This document shows, piece after piece, positions 43,380 through 51,788 of a stretch of 64,000 nucleotides of DNA. The position numbers and the translations under genes are program-made. The stretch is from Bdellovibrio sp. NC01 (lineage in GTDB: Bacteria; Bdellovibrionota; Bdellovibrionia; Bdellovibrionales; Bdellovibrionaceae), in assembly GCF_006874625.1 (NCBI RefSeq), contig NZ_CP030034.1:2356001-2420000 (forward strand), given 5' to 3'. Below the pieces are notes generated by a model. The model had not been told where the DNA came from. It was given only the letters and a program-made list of their open reading frames with translations, and searched no databases. How positions within the stretch are numbered: position 1 is the stretch's first letter; every line of letters begins with the position of its first letter.

Positions 43380-44138
43380 ATGCACTTCAATAAAGCCCTT
43401 TTTTATTTTACGTTGGAAGCCTTGATCTTATTGGCTTTTATTTCTGTTGGGCTTTTTGTTTTGGGGTTCATTCTGAATTGGACTTCCAGCAAATTTCGTT
43501 CGAACATCTCTGCCGTCATTGGCCCGAAAGCTTTTGTGATTCTGTTCGGCCCCGGCATTATGATTCACGAACTCAGCCACTTGTTAGCGGCGTGGTTGTT
43601 TTTTTATAAAATCGAAGATGTGCGTTTTCTTGATATCAGCGGTAAAAACGGCTCGCACGGACATGTGACAGCAAGCCCGCGTCCAGCGCCGAATTTTTGG
43701 TTGTTGTATATTCCAAAACTTTGGCAAGCGATGGGCAATCTGTTCATTGGTATCGCGCCGTTAGTTATTGGGCCGGCATTGCTTCTGACGTATTTTTATT
43801 TTGTGATTCCAGGTGGCCGCGCGTTTTTGCACGATCCTTCATTCCACGGACTTCCATCATGGGGCTGGCACTTTGGAATTTGGTTGTATTTGTTATTTGC
43901 GACGATCTTCAACGTTGAACTTAGTTCCGCAGATTTAAAAGGCACATGGCATGGCTTTGCCTTCGTCGTTTTAGCCGTTGCCCTTGTTGCATTGGTGTCA
44001 GCACAAGTGAAACCACAATTGCTTACAAACGGAGTTCCTCGTCGTTATTGGGCGAGCGTCGGTCTTGGCAAAGTCGCCGACTTTAACGCCAAACTTCGTA
44101 ATACGAAAAACTCAACAACACCATCACAACAACAATAA
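43380..44138 (+). CDS. Multi-helix membrane protein with intramembrane HELSH motif (M50-like)
   Basis: This 252-residue inner-membrane protein has about six helices. GIMIHELSHLLAAWLFF contains HExxH in a membrane segment, as in site-2 proteases, and NVELSSADLKG in a later region may supply the third ligand (S2P families use a D in NxxPxxxxDG). SHGHVT resembles a conserved loop. M50-like protease activity is inferred only. The ATG has just AAGG next to it, an unusually short spacing, and lies 10 bases after the solute-binding gene, so the two may be co-transcribed. Confidence 0.7.
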   Translation: MHFNKALFYFTLEALILLAFISVGLFVLGFILNWTSSKFRSNISAVIGPKAFVILFGPGIMIHELSHLLAAWLFFYKIEDVRFLDISGKNGSHGHVTASPRPAPNFWLLYIPKLWQAMGNLFIGIAPLVIGPALLLTYFYFVIPGGRAFLHDPSFHGLPSWGWHFGIWLYLLFATIFNVELSSADLKGTWHGFAFVVLAVALVALVSAQVKPQLLTNGVPRRYWASVGLGKVADFNAKLRNTKNSTTPSQQQ

Positions 44139-44220
44139 GCTTAATTTCCTCATTGTAACTGCTCGATCCAGAATCAAGATGCTAAAAACTTCTCTTCCCC
44201 ATTCAAAGCAGGAGAAACTC

Positions 44221-44670
44221 ATGAAGCATCTACTGGTGATTGCCTTGTTATCTTTTTCTAATTTCGCTTTCGCACTCCAAGAACAGGCGGATCGCAATTG
44301 TTTAATCGTATTGCGTGAGGCGGCCTTAAAAAACTGTGTGAATGGTCGTTGCACAATGCAGATCACGGTCGATGTGAAAGAAGACTGGGCTCGCTATACT
44401 CCTTACATGTTGTTTAAAACTCAAGGCGCGCCCGAAAATCATATTCTTTCTGATTTTGGCGCGGTGGGCGTTGTGAAGCCAGGCTATGTGCGCTTCGTAA
44501 GTCTGTCGCCAACTCGCTTTGTGACGGCTATGGCACCTACTGAAATCATTCCTTATCTGTATACGTCGTTCGGCAATTACTATGATCACAATGTGAATCA
44601 AGATTTATTTTCGAATTACGTGATCACACCAGATGTTCCATATCTGGCTTCACAAAGTGTTTGTAACTAG
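44221..44670 (+). CDS. Exported Cys-containing hypothetical protein
   Basis: This 149-residue product has a signal peptide MKHLLVIALLSFSNFAFA. Mature cysteines RNCLIV, KNCVNGRC and SVCN suggest two disulfides. Aromatic-rich C-terminus (SFGNYYDHNVNQDLFSNYV). GCAGGAG precedes the ATG at 44221. No family is recognised. It is tandem with the next exported gene. Confidence 0.72.
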   Translation: MKHLLVIALLSFSNFAFALQEQADRNCLIVLREAALKNCVNGRCTMQITVDVKEDWARYTPYMLFKTQGAPENHILSDFGAVGVVKPGYVRFVSLSPTRFVTAMAPTEIIPYLYTSFGNYYDHNVNQDLFSNYVITPDVPYLASQSVCN

Positions 44671-44702
44671 TCATTGACAGCACCAAGTGCGATTGAAACC
44701 AT

Positions 44703-44721
44703 AAAGGAGGAGGCTCCTTTG
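44703..44721 (+). promoter_or_regulatory. Hairpin containing both ribosome site and TTG start
   Basis: AAAGGAG - GAGG - CTCCTTT. The Shine-Dalgarno AGGAGG lies in the 5' arm and loop, and the TTG start (44719-44721) begins in the 3' arm, so folding would hide both. Confidence 0.4.
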
Positions 44722-45270
44722 AAAACATTCGCACTTGCAATTCTGGTTTCACTTCTAAATTCATCTGCCTTTGCGGCTCATACTTTTTCTCCAGACCCGA
44801 CGCAGTTCTGCAACGGCAATAGCTGTTCTGAACCGATGCTTGCGATTATTGAAGACTATAAACAAGGCACAGCCCAGTTTGCGCAAGCGGATCTTTCTGC
44901 CTACAGCGGCAAATGCTTTCATTTGAATTCAATGTACAATCCTGATTATGCCCACTTTGGCGCTTTTGTATTTCAAAAGTCAGCACCACTTTACATCATG
45001 GGCATTTTTGGTTTCTTTTATGAATCCGATCCTTATGCGGGCTTAACTCCCGAAGAAACGAAAAGTGAGTTGATCTTGCGCGGCTCTAAAGGTGCCGAAG
45101 GTATTTTAGAACCAGATCATGCAGAACTTGCTTATGTGGGCGAGAAATCGGAATTGCGTTATTGGTTTAGAAATTCGGCCGACCAAAATTCAATGCTCGT
45201 CATTGGTCGTCAAGCAGACGGCAACGCTGGCATGTCATCGTTGCTATTCTGCCGCATGCTAAAACACTAG
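44719..45270 (+). CDS. Exported hypothetical protein, TTG start
   Basis: This 183-residue protein starts at TTG 44719, which gives a signal peptide (MKTFALAILVSLLNSSAFA) and sits after AGGAGG; the longer frame from 44674 spoils the signal. Mature cysteines: FCNGNSCSE, KCFHLN, LFCRML. The middle has the aromatic segment FVFQKSAPLYIMGIFGFFYES. No family is recognised. The 3' end overlaps the converging solute-binding gene by four bases. Confidence 0.72.
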   Translation: MKTFALAILVSLLNSSAFAAHTFSPDPTQFCNGNSCSEPMLAIIEDYKQGTAQFAQADLSAYSGKCFHLNSMYNPDYAHFGAFVFQKSAPLYIMGIFGFFYESDPYAGLTPEETKSELILRGSKGAEGILEPDHAELAYVGEKSELRYWFRNSADQNSMLVIGRQADGNAGMSSLLFCRMLKH

Positions 45271-46073
45271 TAGCGAATATCGTAGCGCTTACAGATCTTT
45301 TTAATTGTGCCGCGCTTTTCGAGTCTTAGATAAGCGCTTTGCAATCGAGCGATCAAATCTTGGTCGCTTGTTTTCGAAAGACCAAACGTTCTTTCTCCCC
45401 CAGCGAACAATGGATATACCTTTTCTAGTTTCAAATCCCGAACAAATGGATCGGTGTCTTTCATCAACTGCAGTGTATATCTTAGAACTTCTTCATCCAT
45501 CGCAATGTAATCCATGCGGTGACCTGCAAGTTTTCGCACCAACATACGATCATCCACAGTTTCATCAGGAATCGCAGAAATATCGCGCAAGTCTTTATCC
45601 CAAGAATAGCCGCGCACAATACCAACAAGCTTGCCCTTAAAATCCTGCTTTTTTAGAGCGTGTGTCTTGTCAGTCTTTAAAGAATAAATCCAAATAGAAC
45701 GCGGAAAACGCGGTCCGACCCATGCAAACTGCTTGTTACGTTCCGGATTAATACCCATCGGGAAAAGCATAACATTCGTGCCTTCACTGGCCATGCGATA
45801 GGCACGCTTCCATGGCACAAAGTTAATTTGCACGTCACTTATCTTTGGCAACTTACCGTCGTTTTCAAGCTCTTTCAGAACTTCCTGAATGATGTCGACC
45901 ATGACCCCTGACGGCTGTCCGTTTTTTAGATAGCTAAATGGAGGAAAATCCGAAGTGACAACTGAAAATGGAGGATCATATTTAACGACGGCAAAAGCGA
46001 TTTCTTGTTTAGAAAAAACAGAAAACAAACCGAAAAATGCAGAAGTATACAGGATTTTTCTTAACAAGCTCAT
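45267..46073 (-). CDS. Periplasmic solute-binding protein (PBP2/SBP_bac_3), orphan
   Basis: This 268-residue product has a signal peptide (LYTSAFFGLFSVFSKQEIAFA). Its fold is PFSVVTSDFPPFSYLKNGQPSG, VPWKRAYRMASEGTNVMLFPMG, KLVGIVRGYSWDK and FGLSKTSDQDLIARLQSAY. It is a second family member in this region beside the one at 42599, again without permease genes; the two share the W.RA arrangement (PWTRAK/PWKRAY). ATG 46073 is chosen over 46160, which would overlap the divergent 43-residue ORF. Confidence 0.85.
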   Translation of the reverse strand: MSLLRKILYTSAFFGLFSVFSKQEIAFAVVKYDPPFSVVTSDFPPFSYLKNGQPSGVMVDIIQEVLKELENDGKLPKISDVQINFVPWKRAYRMASEGTNVMLFPMGINPERNKQFAWVGPRFPRSIWIYSLKTDKTHALKKQDFKGKLVGIVRGYSWDKDLRDISAIPDETVDDRMLVRKLAGHRMDYIAMDEEVLRYTLQLMKDTDPFVRDLKLEKVYPLFAGGERTFGLSKTSDQDLIARLQSAYLRLEKRGTIKKICKRYDIRY

Positions 46074-46158
46074 ACGGGGGAACCTAGCGGATGAGAATGG
46101 AACACGCAACTTACAAACAATTATTGTAAATACTGTAAATCTTAGATAGGTTCGCCCC

Positions 46159-46290
46159 ATGGAAGAAACATCAAGTTACCAGGAACGCAGAAAACAAGCC
46201 CTAGGACTTTTATTCATCCTAGGAGCCGTTCTTTTAGGAATCGTCGGAATCATCATCTGCACTTATTTATTTTTAGTGCGTGAAGTTTAG
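46159..46290 (+). CDS. Small single-helix membrane protein, 43 residues
   Basis: It reads MEETSSYQERRKQALG then one hydrophobic helix (LLFILGAVLLGIVGIIICTYLFL) and REV. The charge pattern predicts a cytosolic N-terminus. AGG lies near the ATG but the ribosome site is weak. It is divergent from the solute-binding gene and overlaps the carbonic anhydrase stop by four bases. Function is unknown. Confidence 0.5.
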   Translation: MEETSSYQERRKQALGLLFILGAVLLGIVGIIICTYLFLVREV

Positions 46291-46919
46291 ATTTCTACGA
46301 ACTTTCTTTGTTCGTAGTTAAACTCAAGCATACGACCCTGTTCTAATTCAAAGAACCAACCGTAGATTTTCAAGCCATGATTTTGCATACGCTCTTGAAT
46401 AAATGGGAAGCTCATCAAATTTTCCATTGAAATCAAGACTGCTTTTTTAGCGCAGGCATCCAACTGCACTTTCTCTGGCGCATTTGGCAGTTCACGCAAA
46501 ACTTCAATCTTTGCTTCTTTCGCGATATCAACCCACGATGAAATAAAGCTATCAGTACGGCTTGTATTGCCTTTTAAAAGAGCGTTAATACCGCCACACT
46601 GCTCGTGACCGATCACAATGATGTTTTCAACCTTCAAGCCATTCACCGCGAACTCAATCGCCGAACTGACCCCGTGGAATCCACCGCCAACTTCGTAAGG
46701 AGGAACCAAGTTCGCCACGTTACGAATCACGAAGATATCACCAGGATTTGCTTGTGTTAAAAGAGCTGGATCGACACGCGAGTCACTGCAACCAATAATC
46801 AAAGTTTTTGGAGACTGACCTTCTGTGCTGAGTTGATGATACAACTCTGTATCTTTAAGGAAGTACTTCGTACGAAATTTATGAAAGCCGCTTACGAGCT
46901 TATTGACTTCATCAGACAT
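46287..46919 (-). CDS. Beta-class carbonic anhydrase
   Basis: This 210-residue cytosolic zinc enzyme interconverts CO2 and bicarbonate. Zinc ligands: Cys44 (GCSDSRVDP), His105 and Cys108 (GHEQCGG), with Asp46-Arg48 dyad. Length and motifs match the Can/CynT type. No cyanase is nearby, so the role is probably bicarbonate supply or pH balance. It stands alone. Confidence 0.95.
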   Translation of the reverse strand: MSDEVNKLVSGFHKFRTKYFLKDTELYHQLSTEGQSPKTLIIGCSDSRVDPALLTQANPGDIFVIRNVANLVPPYEVGGGFHGVSSAIEFAVNGLKVENIIVIGHEQCGGINALLKGNTSRTDSFISSWVDIAKEAKIEVLRELPNAPEKVQLDACAKKAVLISMENLMSFPFIQERMQNHGLKIYGWFFELEQGRMLEFNYEQRKFVEI

Positions 46920-46985
46920 AATTTTCCCTCACTTCTGTTATAACTCATGAGGAATTCACTGTTGATAAAATAGTGCGATTTTTGC

Positions 46986-47005
46986 CGGGGCGTGTTGTCG
47001 CCCCG
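46986..47005. repeat. GC-rich inverted repeat
   Basis: CGGGGCG - TGTTGT - CGCCCCG, between the upstream end of the carbonic anhydrase gene and the recombinase stop. It may terminate the recombinase transcript, but no T tract follows on that strand. Confidence 0.45.
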
Positions 47006-47024
47006 ACATTGTTTACTTAAGAGT

Positions 47025-47903
47025 CTATTTCTCAACCGGTTGAAGCTGAGATAGCGGATGATGCTCTTCAATTGTGCGAGTCATCGTATTTGTCGTCACG
47101 TTCGTGTAAATCTGAGTCGTCTGGATACTTGCGTGCCCCAACAACATTTGAATCGAACGCAAGTCAGCACCGCCTTCAAGCAACGCTGTCGCGCAACCAT
47201 GACGGAATCTGTGCGGATTCACCGGCTCTGCGAAACCTGCGCGCAAAGACCACGCCGCCAACCATCTCCACACGTCAACACGTGATGGACGATGACCGCG
47301 ATCGTTAATCAAAATACTTGGTGAGTTTTCTTTAAGCAAAGTGCCACGTGAATCCTTCAAGTATTTCGTTAACTCTTCTGCTAACTTTTCAGTCAAAGGC
47401 ACCAAACGTTCTTTGCTGCCTTTACCTAATACTTTAATCCAACGGTCTGTCGCATTAAAATCAGTCACATTCAAAGCGATAAGCTCTGACACACGACAAC
47501 CCAATCCGTACAAGAACAACAACGTCAATTGATTACGTGCTGTCTTTACAGGGTCATTCACTTCAGCTGCATCAAAAAGTTGCTGGAACTCTTGCGGAGT
47601 CAAAACTTTCGGAAGACCTACTTTTACTTTAGGTGGTTTTAGTTCACGAAGCTCTGGGCATTTCTGACCACGCGATTCGCAGAACTTAAAGTACGTGCGT
47701 AAAGAAGAAATCACGCGCGCTTGTGAACGCGTTGAAAGTTTATGTTTTTTCATAAACTCATAAAAGCCGCTCACTGATTTATTTGTTTTTGAGTATTCGA
47801 TGTAAAGTTCCAAATCACGACGATAAGCCATCACCGTATTCTGGGAACGTCCTCGCACATTCTGAAGTTCATCAAAGAAGTCGATCCAAAGAGGTAATTC
47901 CAT
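47025..47903 (-). CDS. Tyrosine recombinase of XerC/XerD type
   Basis: This 292-residue protein has an N-terminal SAM-like domain (DELQNVRGRSQNTVMAYRRDLELYIEY) and a catalytic domain. The catalytic residues are Arg in GLGCRVSELIALN, His-x-x-Arg in NPHRFRHGCATALL, His in LLGHAS and Tyr in TQIYTNVT. The XerC/XerD pattern HxLRHxFATHLL reads HRFRHGCATALL here, a divergence. It probably resolves chromosome dimers at dif, but the partner and dif site are not in view. No integrated element is adjacent, so it does not look like a phage integrase. Confidence 0.88.
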   Translation of the reverse strand: MELPLWIDFFDELQNVRGRSQNTVMAYRRDLELYIEYSKTNKSVSGFYEFMKKHKLSTRSQARVISSLRTYFKFCESRGQKCPELRELKPPKVKVGLPKVLTPQEFQQLFDAAEVNDPVKTARNQLTLLFLYGLGCRVSELIALNVTDFNATDRWIKVLGKGSKERLVPLTEKLAEELTKYLKDSRGTLLKENSPSILINDRGHRPSRVDVWRWLAAWSLRAGFAEPVNPHRFRHGCATALLEGGADLRSIQMLLGHASIQTTQIYTNVTTNTMTRTIEEHHPLSQLQPVEK

Positions 47904-47962
47904 ATAACCATTAGACCCAGACTTTCCTCTAAGCGCAACAGATATTATGGACTATAAAAGAA

Positions 47963-47991
47963 GAAACCCCGAGTTATGAACTCAGGGTTTC
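47963..47991 (-). terminator. Intrinsic terminator
   Basis: Minus strand GAAACCCTGAGTT - CAT - AACTCGGGGTTTC then TTCTTTTAT, one mismatch. It ends the 48022-48630 lipoprotein transcript. Confidence 0.8.
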
Positions 47992-48021
47992 GGTGTTTTG
48001 TTTTTAGTTTTTCTTTAAGAA

Positions 48022-48630
48022 TTAGTTCAAAGTATCAGAGAAAGCATTCGAGCAAGGAATACCATTTACACTTGTGATGTAAAGTGAACCGAACAAACGA
48101 GTTCTTTGCGTCATCGCATCTTTATAAAGAACGCCACCACGAAGAGACATTCTGATTTGCACACCATTTGTCGTGATCAAATCAGGAAGCTCGATTGAAC
48201 CCAAAGACATTTGACCGATCGAAGCTGTTTGCACAGTGTAGCTGCCTGCTGGAATCGCACATTGACCTGTCGCTGGATCTGCTGCCATCTGAGACAATGT
48301 GAAAGTTCCTGATACTGCAACTGGGCCCGTATACAAATTGTAAGATGAACTTGCACCTGGAACGAACGTCGATCCATTTACAATAAGTTGCATATTAACA
48401 AGATTTGCGATGCGAGTTGCGTTGCTAGCGTTAAACACGTCAATCGCAGTGCCATTTCCTAAAGATGTTACGCAAGTTGCACAATTTGCACCCCAAAGGT
48501 AATTGCTATTGTTGCTATCGCCACCTTTATTTCCACAAGCAGCCATCGTGAAGATAAGTGCTAATGTTGCTACTGCTCTGCCGAAAAGTTTTGTAGAAAA
48601 ACTTAAAGTCTTTTTGTTAAGCGTTTCCAT
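48022..48630 (-). CDS. Predicted lipoprotein, Ser/Asn/Thr-rich
   Basis: This 202-residue product has a lipobox in TMAAC (Cys about residue 32). Cysteine pairs ANCATCV, GQCAIP and IPCSNA follow. The mature part is rich in Ala, Ser, Asn and Thr, with beta-type repeats. GGAGAG lies before the ATG at 48630. No family is recognised. It is separate from the next lipoprotein gene. Confidence 0.72.
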   Translation of the reverse strand: METLNKKTLSFSTKLFGRAVATLALIFTMAACGNKGGDSNNSNYLWGANCATCVTSLGNGTAIDVFNASNATRIANLVNMQLIVNGSTFVPGASSSYNLYTGPVAVSGTFTLSQMAADPATGQCAIPAGSYTVQTASIGQMSLGSIELPDLITTNGVQIRMSLRGGVLYKDAMTQRTRLFGSLYITSVNGIPCSNAFSDTLN

Positions 48631-48701
48631 AATTCTCTCCAAGTAACTCTTTTCTAGTGTTTTAGTTCGTTTTTAAAATTCTTTATCCGTTTATCTATCT
48701 A

Positions 48702-49469
48702 TTATTGGAACACTGCTGATTTGCTCATGTAAGAGAATGTTCCCAATTTTCTGTAACCATCTGGTACCAAAGAAGTCTTGTTGATGATCGCTGAAGAGCG
48801 GCAGTTGTATGGACCATCATAAATGAACCAGCATTTTCTGTATGGCGATTGAGTCGCATAAGATTGTGCAAAGTTCTTGTAGTAGATTGAACCAGAGATC
48901 ACATTAGCGCCACCTTGAGCGTCACCACCAGATACACTTACATATTTATCAACGATCACTACGATCGATCCGTAAGAATCTTGGAAGAAACCAGAGAACA
49001 CCGGACCAGAAGAAGACGAATACCAGTAGTTGAATTGCGCTTCTGGAGTGTCGTTATCTTTCAAAGTCTTGATCGATACGTTGTTACCTGTGCCTGCAGT
49101 GAAAGTACCGTTGTATGTGTAGCCAGTATCTGTATAAGAGATCTGAACTGTACCACCGTAACGATTGCTTCCGTTGTTTTGCAAGTTCATCGTCACTTTA
49201 AAGTTAGTCGGCGCATTCAATGGATGTGTTGCTACGTAAGAGTTGAACTCTTGCAAAGACACTGGAGTGAATGCTGCTGAGTTTGTGTAACCAGAAGCTG
49301 ATGAAGATGAATCAGTAGAGTCTGGTGCAAGTGGAGTTACGCCAGTTGCTGTATTCCCATCTACGACTGCCGTAGAGTCGCTAGCTTGCAATTGATTCTT
49401 GCTGCAACCAACTCCCATCAAGGAGATACCAGCTAGAAGGATCATAAGCTTAGTGTTGAGATTTTTCAT
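48702..49469 (-). CDS. Predicted lipoprotein, Tyr/Ser-rich
   Basis: This 255-residue product has a lipobox LMGVGC (Cys about residue 22). A Ser/Asp-rich stretch (STDSSSSASG) follows, then a beta-rich domain with many Tyr (GGTVQISYTDTGYTYNGTF, YNYW-like). ATG 49469 follows AGAGG. The upstream codons to 49499 are rejected. No family is recognised. It is probably outer-membrane-anchored, surface or periplasmic. Confidence 0.72.
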   Translation of the reverse strand: MKNLNTKLMILLAGISLMGVGCSKNQLQASDSTAVVDGNTATGVTPLAPDSTDSSSSASGYTNSAAFTPVSLQEFNSYVATHPLNAPTNFKVTMNLQNNGSNRYGGTVQISYTDTGYTYNGTFTAGTGNNVSIKTLKDNDTPEAQFNYWYSSSSGPVFSGFFQDSYGSIVVIVDKYVSVSGGDAQGGANVISGSIYYKNFAQSYATQSPYRKCWFIYDGPYNCRSSAIINKTSLVPDGYRKLGTFSYMSKSAVFQ

Positions 49470-49780
49470 AACAGCCTCTCTTCTTATTAAGTGGTGCACC
49501 GTTAGTGGTCACCTCTCGTATGGATACTATTGCTATGCGTATGCCAAGTCAGAAAAAACGGCGTAAGTTGTGGTTTTATATAGGAAATCCCAGGTATTCT
49601 CAGAGCGAAACAGAGGGGTGCTTATCGTCTAAACCTTGTGGAGGGTGCGCAAAAGGGGCACCACTGTCTCAAAAAGCTAGACCAAAACTTCGACAAAAAA
49701 AGAAATATTTAAGAATTTTCATCGTTTTACCGAAATGGGACTTGTATCAAAACTTTGACATTTTTTATAAGGATAAAGCC
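49470..49780. other. Stretch without a supported gene
   Basis: An open frame from 49505 continues into the 25-residue ORF, but its first 92 codons have no ribosome site or family. TTGTAT - TATAAG near 49742-49771 is a weak promoter candidate, too close to the ATG at 49781 unless the message is leaderless. Confidence 0.35.
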
Positions 49781-49858
49781 ATGACAGTAACAGCAACGAA
49801 CGTAATTATCTTGGGCGCAGTGTTCATGTTTGCAGCCCGAGTCTTTATGGGATTCTAA
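49781..49858 (+). CDS. Possible 25-residue hydrophobic peptide
   Basis: MTVTATNVIILGAVFMFAA then RVFMGF, preceded by AAGGATAAAGCC. The whole peptide is a single hydrophobic helix with one Arg, suggesting a membrane microprotein. It has its own downstream terminator. The reading is short and unproved. Confidence 0.45.
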   Translation: MTVTATNVIILGAVFMFAARVFMGF

Positions 49859-49882
49859 AAAAAGAATTTCAGACCTTGAATT

Positions 49883-49912
49883 AAAAAGGCGCTTGCACAG
49901 CGCCTTTTTTTA
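49883..49912. terminator. Bidirectional intrinsic terminator
   Basis: AAAAAGGCGCT - TGCAC - AGCGCCTTTTTTT, shared by the 25-residue ORF and the converging 49916-51751 gene. Confidence 0.9.
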
Positions 49913-49915
49913 TTT

Positions 49916-51751
49916 CTAGAATTTGCCGTGCAAGTAAACCATTCCTTGAACTTTCTTTTCGGGCCCGCCCATCACAGGTGTGACAGGACCGATAACTCCG
50001 AACGGCTGAATTTGCGTTCCTTTTGTGTAACTAACATTGAAGCCGACATCGAGCATCTTGTTTAATTGCTTATTCCAATCAATGCCCACTGAAGTTGTTG
50101 GAACCGTGTCATAGAACGGATCTTTGCTTTTATTTGAAACGATCTTGCCAAGGTCCGCAGCAATCGTAAACGTGCCTAACTTTTCTGTCGGCAAAACGGC
50201 TTTGATAGAATTCTTCACCGCCACTGCGGAATTAACGTTCACACCTTCTAAGAAATAAACGTCGGCGCCAACTACCAAGTAGGCTTCTTTTTTATCGGGC
50301 TTACTTGTATCGTAAACGATACCAACACGGTCATATGTCGTTTGCATTTTAGGACGGTGTTTTTGTTCGATTTCAACAGGGATGAAACCCCATGTACGAT
50401 CAGCCGAAGCTTTAAGATTTAAATCTTTCCACTCATGCTCCACACCAGCTTTTACTTCTGTACGAGTTCCCGCTGTTGTTGTTTTTGTTTGATCGCCACC
50501 TTTGGGTTTGAAATCCAAATTCACAGAATTGATTTCAATCTTCCCTGTCGTATCATTCACACGCGCTGTTCCTTTGATGTTACCACCAAAGAAGAACGTA
50601 TTGCGCTCGCCTTGTTTGTAAGTATCAGACCACGCATCAAAACCAGGAGCCGATAAGCGAAGTGCACCACCGTAAGCTTCCGAAGTCACTTTCACTTCAT
50701 CAATCATACGATCTTTAAATTCTTTTTTATATTCACCACGAGTTGCAAGACCGGCAGCATCCAGTTGGTATGTGCCTTCATCGGTGTTCACACGGCTGCT
50801 TAGCATGAAGCCTTTTATATTTTCAGTGCCCATTTGCAGCGCCAACGTCTTTTCATGTTCGCCGATTTTTACAGTTGCAACCGAAGCGTCCGGTTTAAAA
50901 CCAGCAACACCTTTGATTTGGTTTTCTACCCATTGCGCCGTTGCAGGTACGTATTCGTGCAACTTTCCAGGACGAGATTCAACATAAGTTTGACCGTGCA
51001 AGACACCTAAAACTTTTGTTGAAACATCGACTGCCGATTGCAAAGTTTTTTGGCGCGTGTTGTACACTTGCGAATAATTCTGCACATAGTATTCGCCCGT
51101 TTTGGGATCACGGAAATGCAAGATCGCATGACCGCCGGCATTGTCTTTATCTAAGTTCTGCTGCCATTGACCGGTATGGCGACCGACGGCCTCGAAGCCT
51201 AAGTTTTTTGCGACTTCACCAAGAAGTTTATGAATATCACCACACACGCCACCTTCACTGCCCGCTTTCACGGCGTTCATGTAAACCGAGTTGATGTCTT
51301 TATTTTCTTTTCCCGTAGAGCTATAGCCGCTGGATAAGCGACTGCCCACCATACTTAGAAGTAATAGCTTTTCTTCGTGCTGTAAGTTCTTGCCTTGACC
51401 ATTGACGACTTTCAACGCGTCCGTCAGATTTTTCTGATTCAGAAAATCAGAATAGACTCCCCACACTTTTGTCATTTGGCTTTGTGATAAATTTAAATCG
51501 CTGGGATTTTTGAAAACGACATCTAGCTCTTTACCCACAGGCTTTGTATCGACGAAAAAGTTCGCATCAATCCAATGAGCGTCCTGTGGTTTAATCGCTT
51601 TTGCAATGGCATCGACCGCAGTATTTAATTTGGCTGCTGTACCGCCCCCGGCTTCGGAACAATTCAGACAGGCGCCATCGGCTTCTGTCGCAAAAGAATG
51701 AGTTGAGCTTGCAAATAGTGATGTTAGGACGATGATGCTTAAGTATTTCAT
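49916..51751 (-). CDS. Exported transglutaminase-like Cys protease fused to beta-barrel-like domain
   Basis: This 611-residue product has a signal peptide MKYLSIIVLTSLFASSTHSFA. Residues 160-230 show a transglutaminase/Cys-peptidase pattern: GGVCGDIHKLLGEVAKNLGF (Cys170), GGHAILHF (His208) and DPKTGEYYVQN (Asp215 or Asn225). From about residue 330 the sequence becomes alternating strands (AYGGALRLSAPGFDAWS, TRTEVKAGVEHEWKDLNLKASAD, RVGIVYDT) ending in a terminal Phe (VYLHGKF), as in outer-membrane barrels. An N-terminal catalytic domain plus C-terminal barrel is unusual. Both assignments are inferred by pattern. Confidence 0.65.
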   Translation of the reverse strand: MKYLSIIVLTSLFASSTHSFATEADGACLNCSEAGGGTAAKLNTAVDAIAKAIKPQDAHWIDANFFVDTKPVGKELDVVFKNPSDLNLSQSQMTKVWGVYSDFLNQKNLTDALKVVNGQGKNLQHEEKLLLLSMVGSRLSSGYSSTGKENKDINSVYMNAVKAGSEGGVCGDIHKLLGEVAKNLGFEAVGRHTGQWQQNLDKDNAGGHAILHFRDPKTGEYYVQNYSQVYNTRQKTLQSAVDVSTKVLGVLHGQTYVESRPGKLHEYVPATAQWVENQIKGVAGFKPDASVATVKIGEHEKTLALQMGTENIKGFMLSSRVNTDEGTYQLDAAGLATRGEYKKEFKDRMIDEVKVTSEAYGGALRLSAPGFDAWSDTYKQGERNTFFFGGNIKGTARVNDTTGKIEINSVNLDFKPKGGDQTKTTTAGTRTEVKAGVEHEWKDLNLKASADRTWGFIPVEIEQKHRPKMQTTYDRVGIVYDTSKPDKKEAYLVVGADVYFLEGVNVNSAVAVKNSIKAVLPTEKLGTFTIAADLGKIVSNKSKDPFYDTVPTTSVGIDWNKQLNKMLDVGFNVSYTKGTQIQPFGVIGPVTPVMGGPEKKVQGMVYLHGKF

Positions 51752-51788
51752 TGGAATACTTATCGGGACACTTAGGGAAACGCACGAT

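Noticed and set aside
47025-47903. Tyrosine recombinase as sign of an integrated element
   Set aside because: No flanking direct repeats, tRNA target or cargo genes; matches housekeeping Xer type.
49505-49780. N-terminal extension of the 25-residue peptide
   Set aside because: Basic, low-similarity sequence without a ribosome site at its start; only the last ATG has one.
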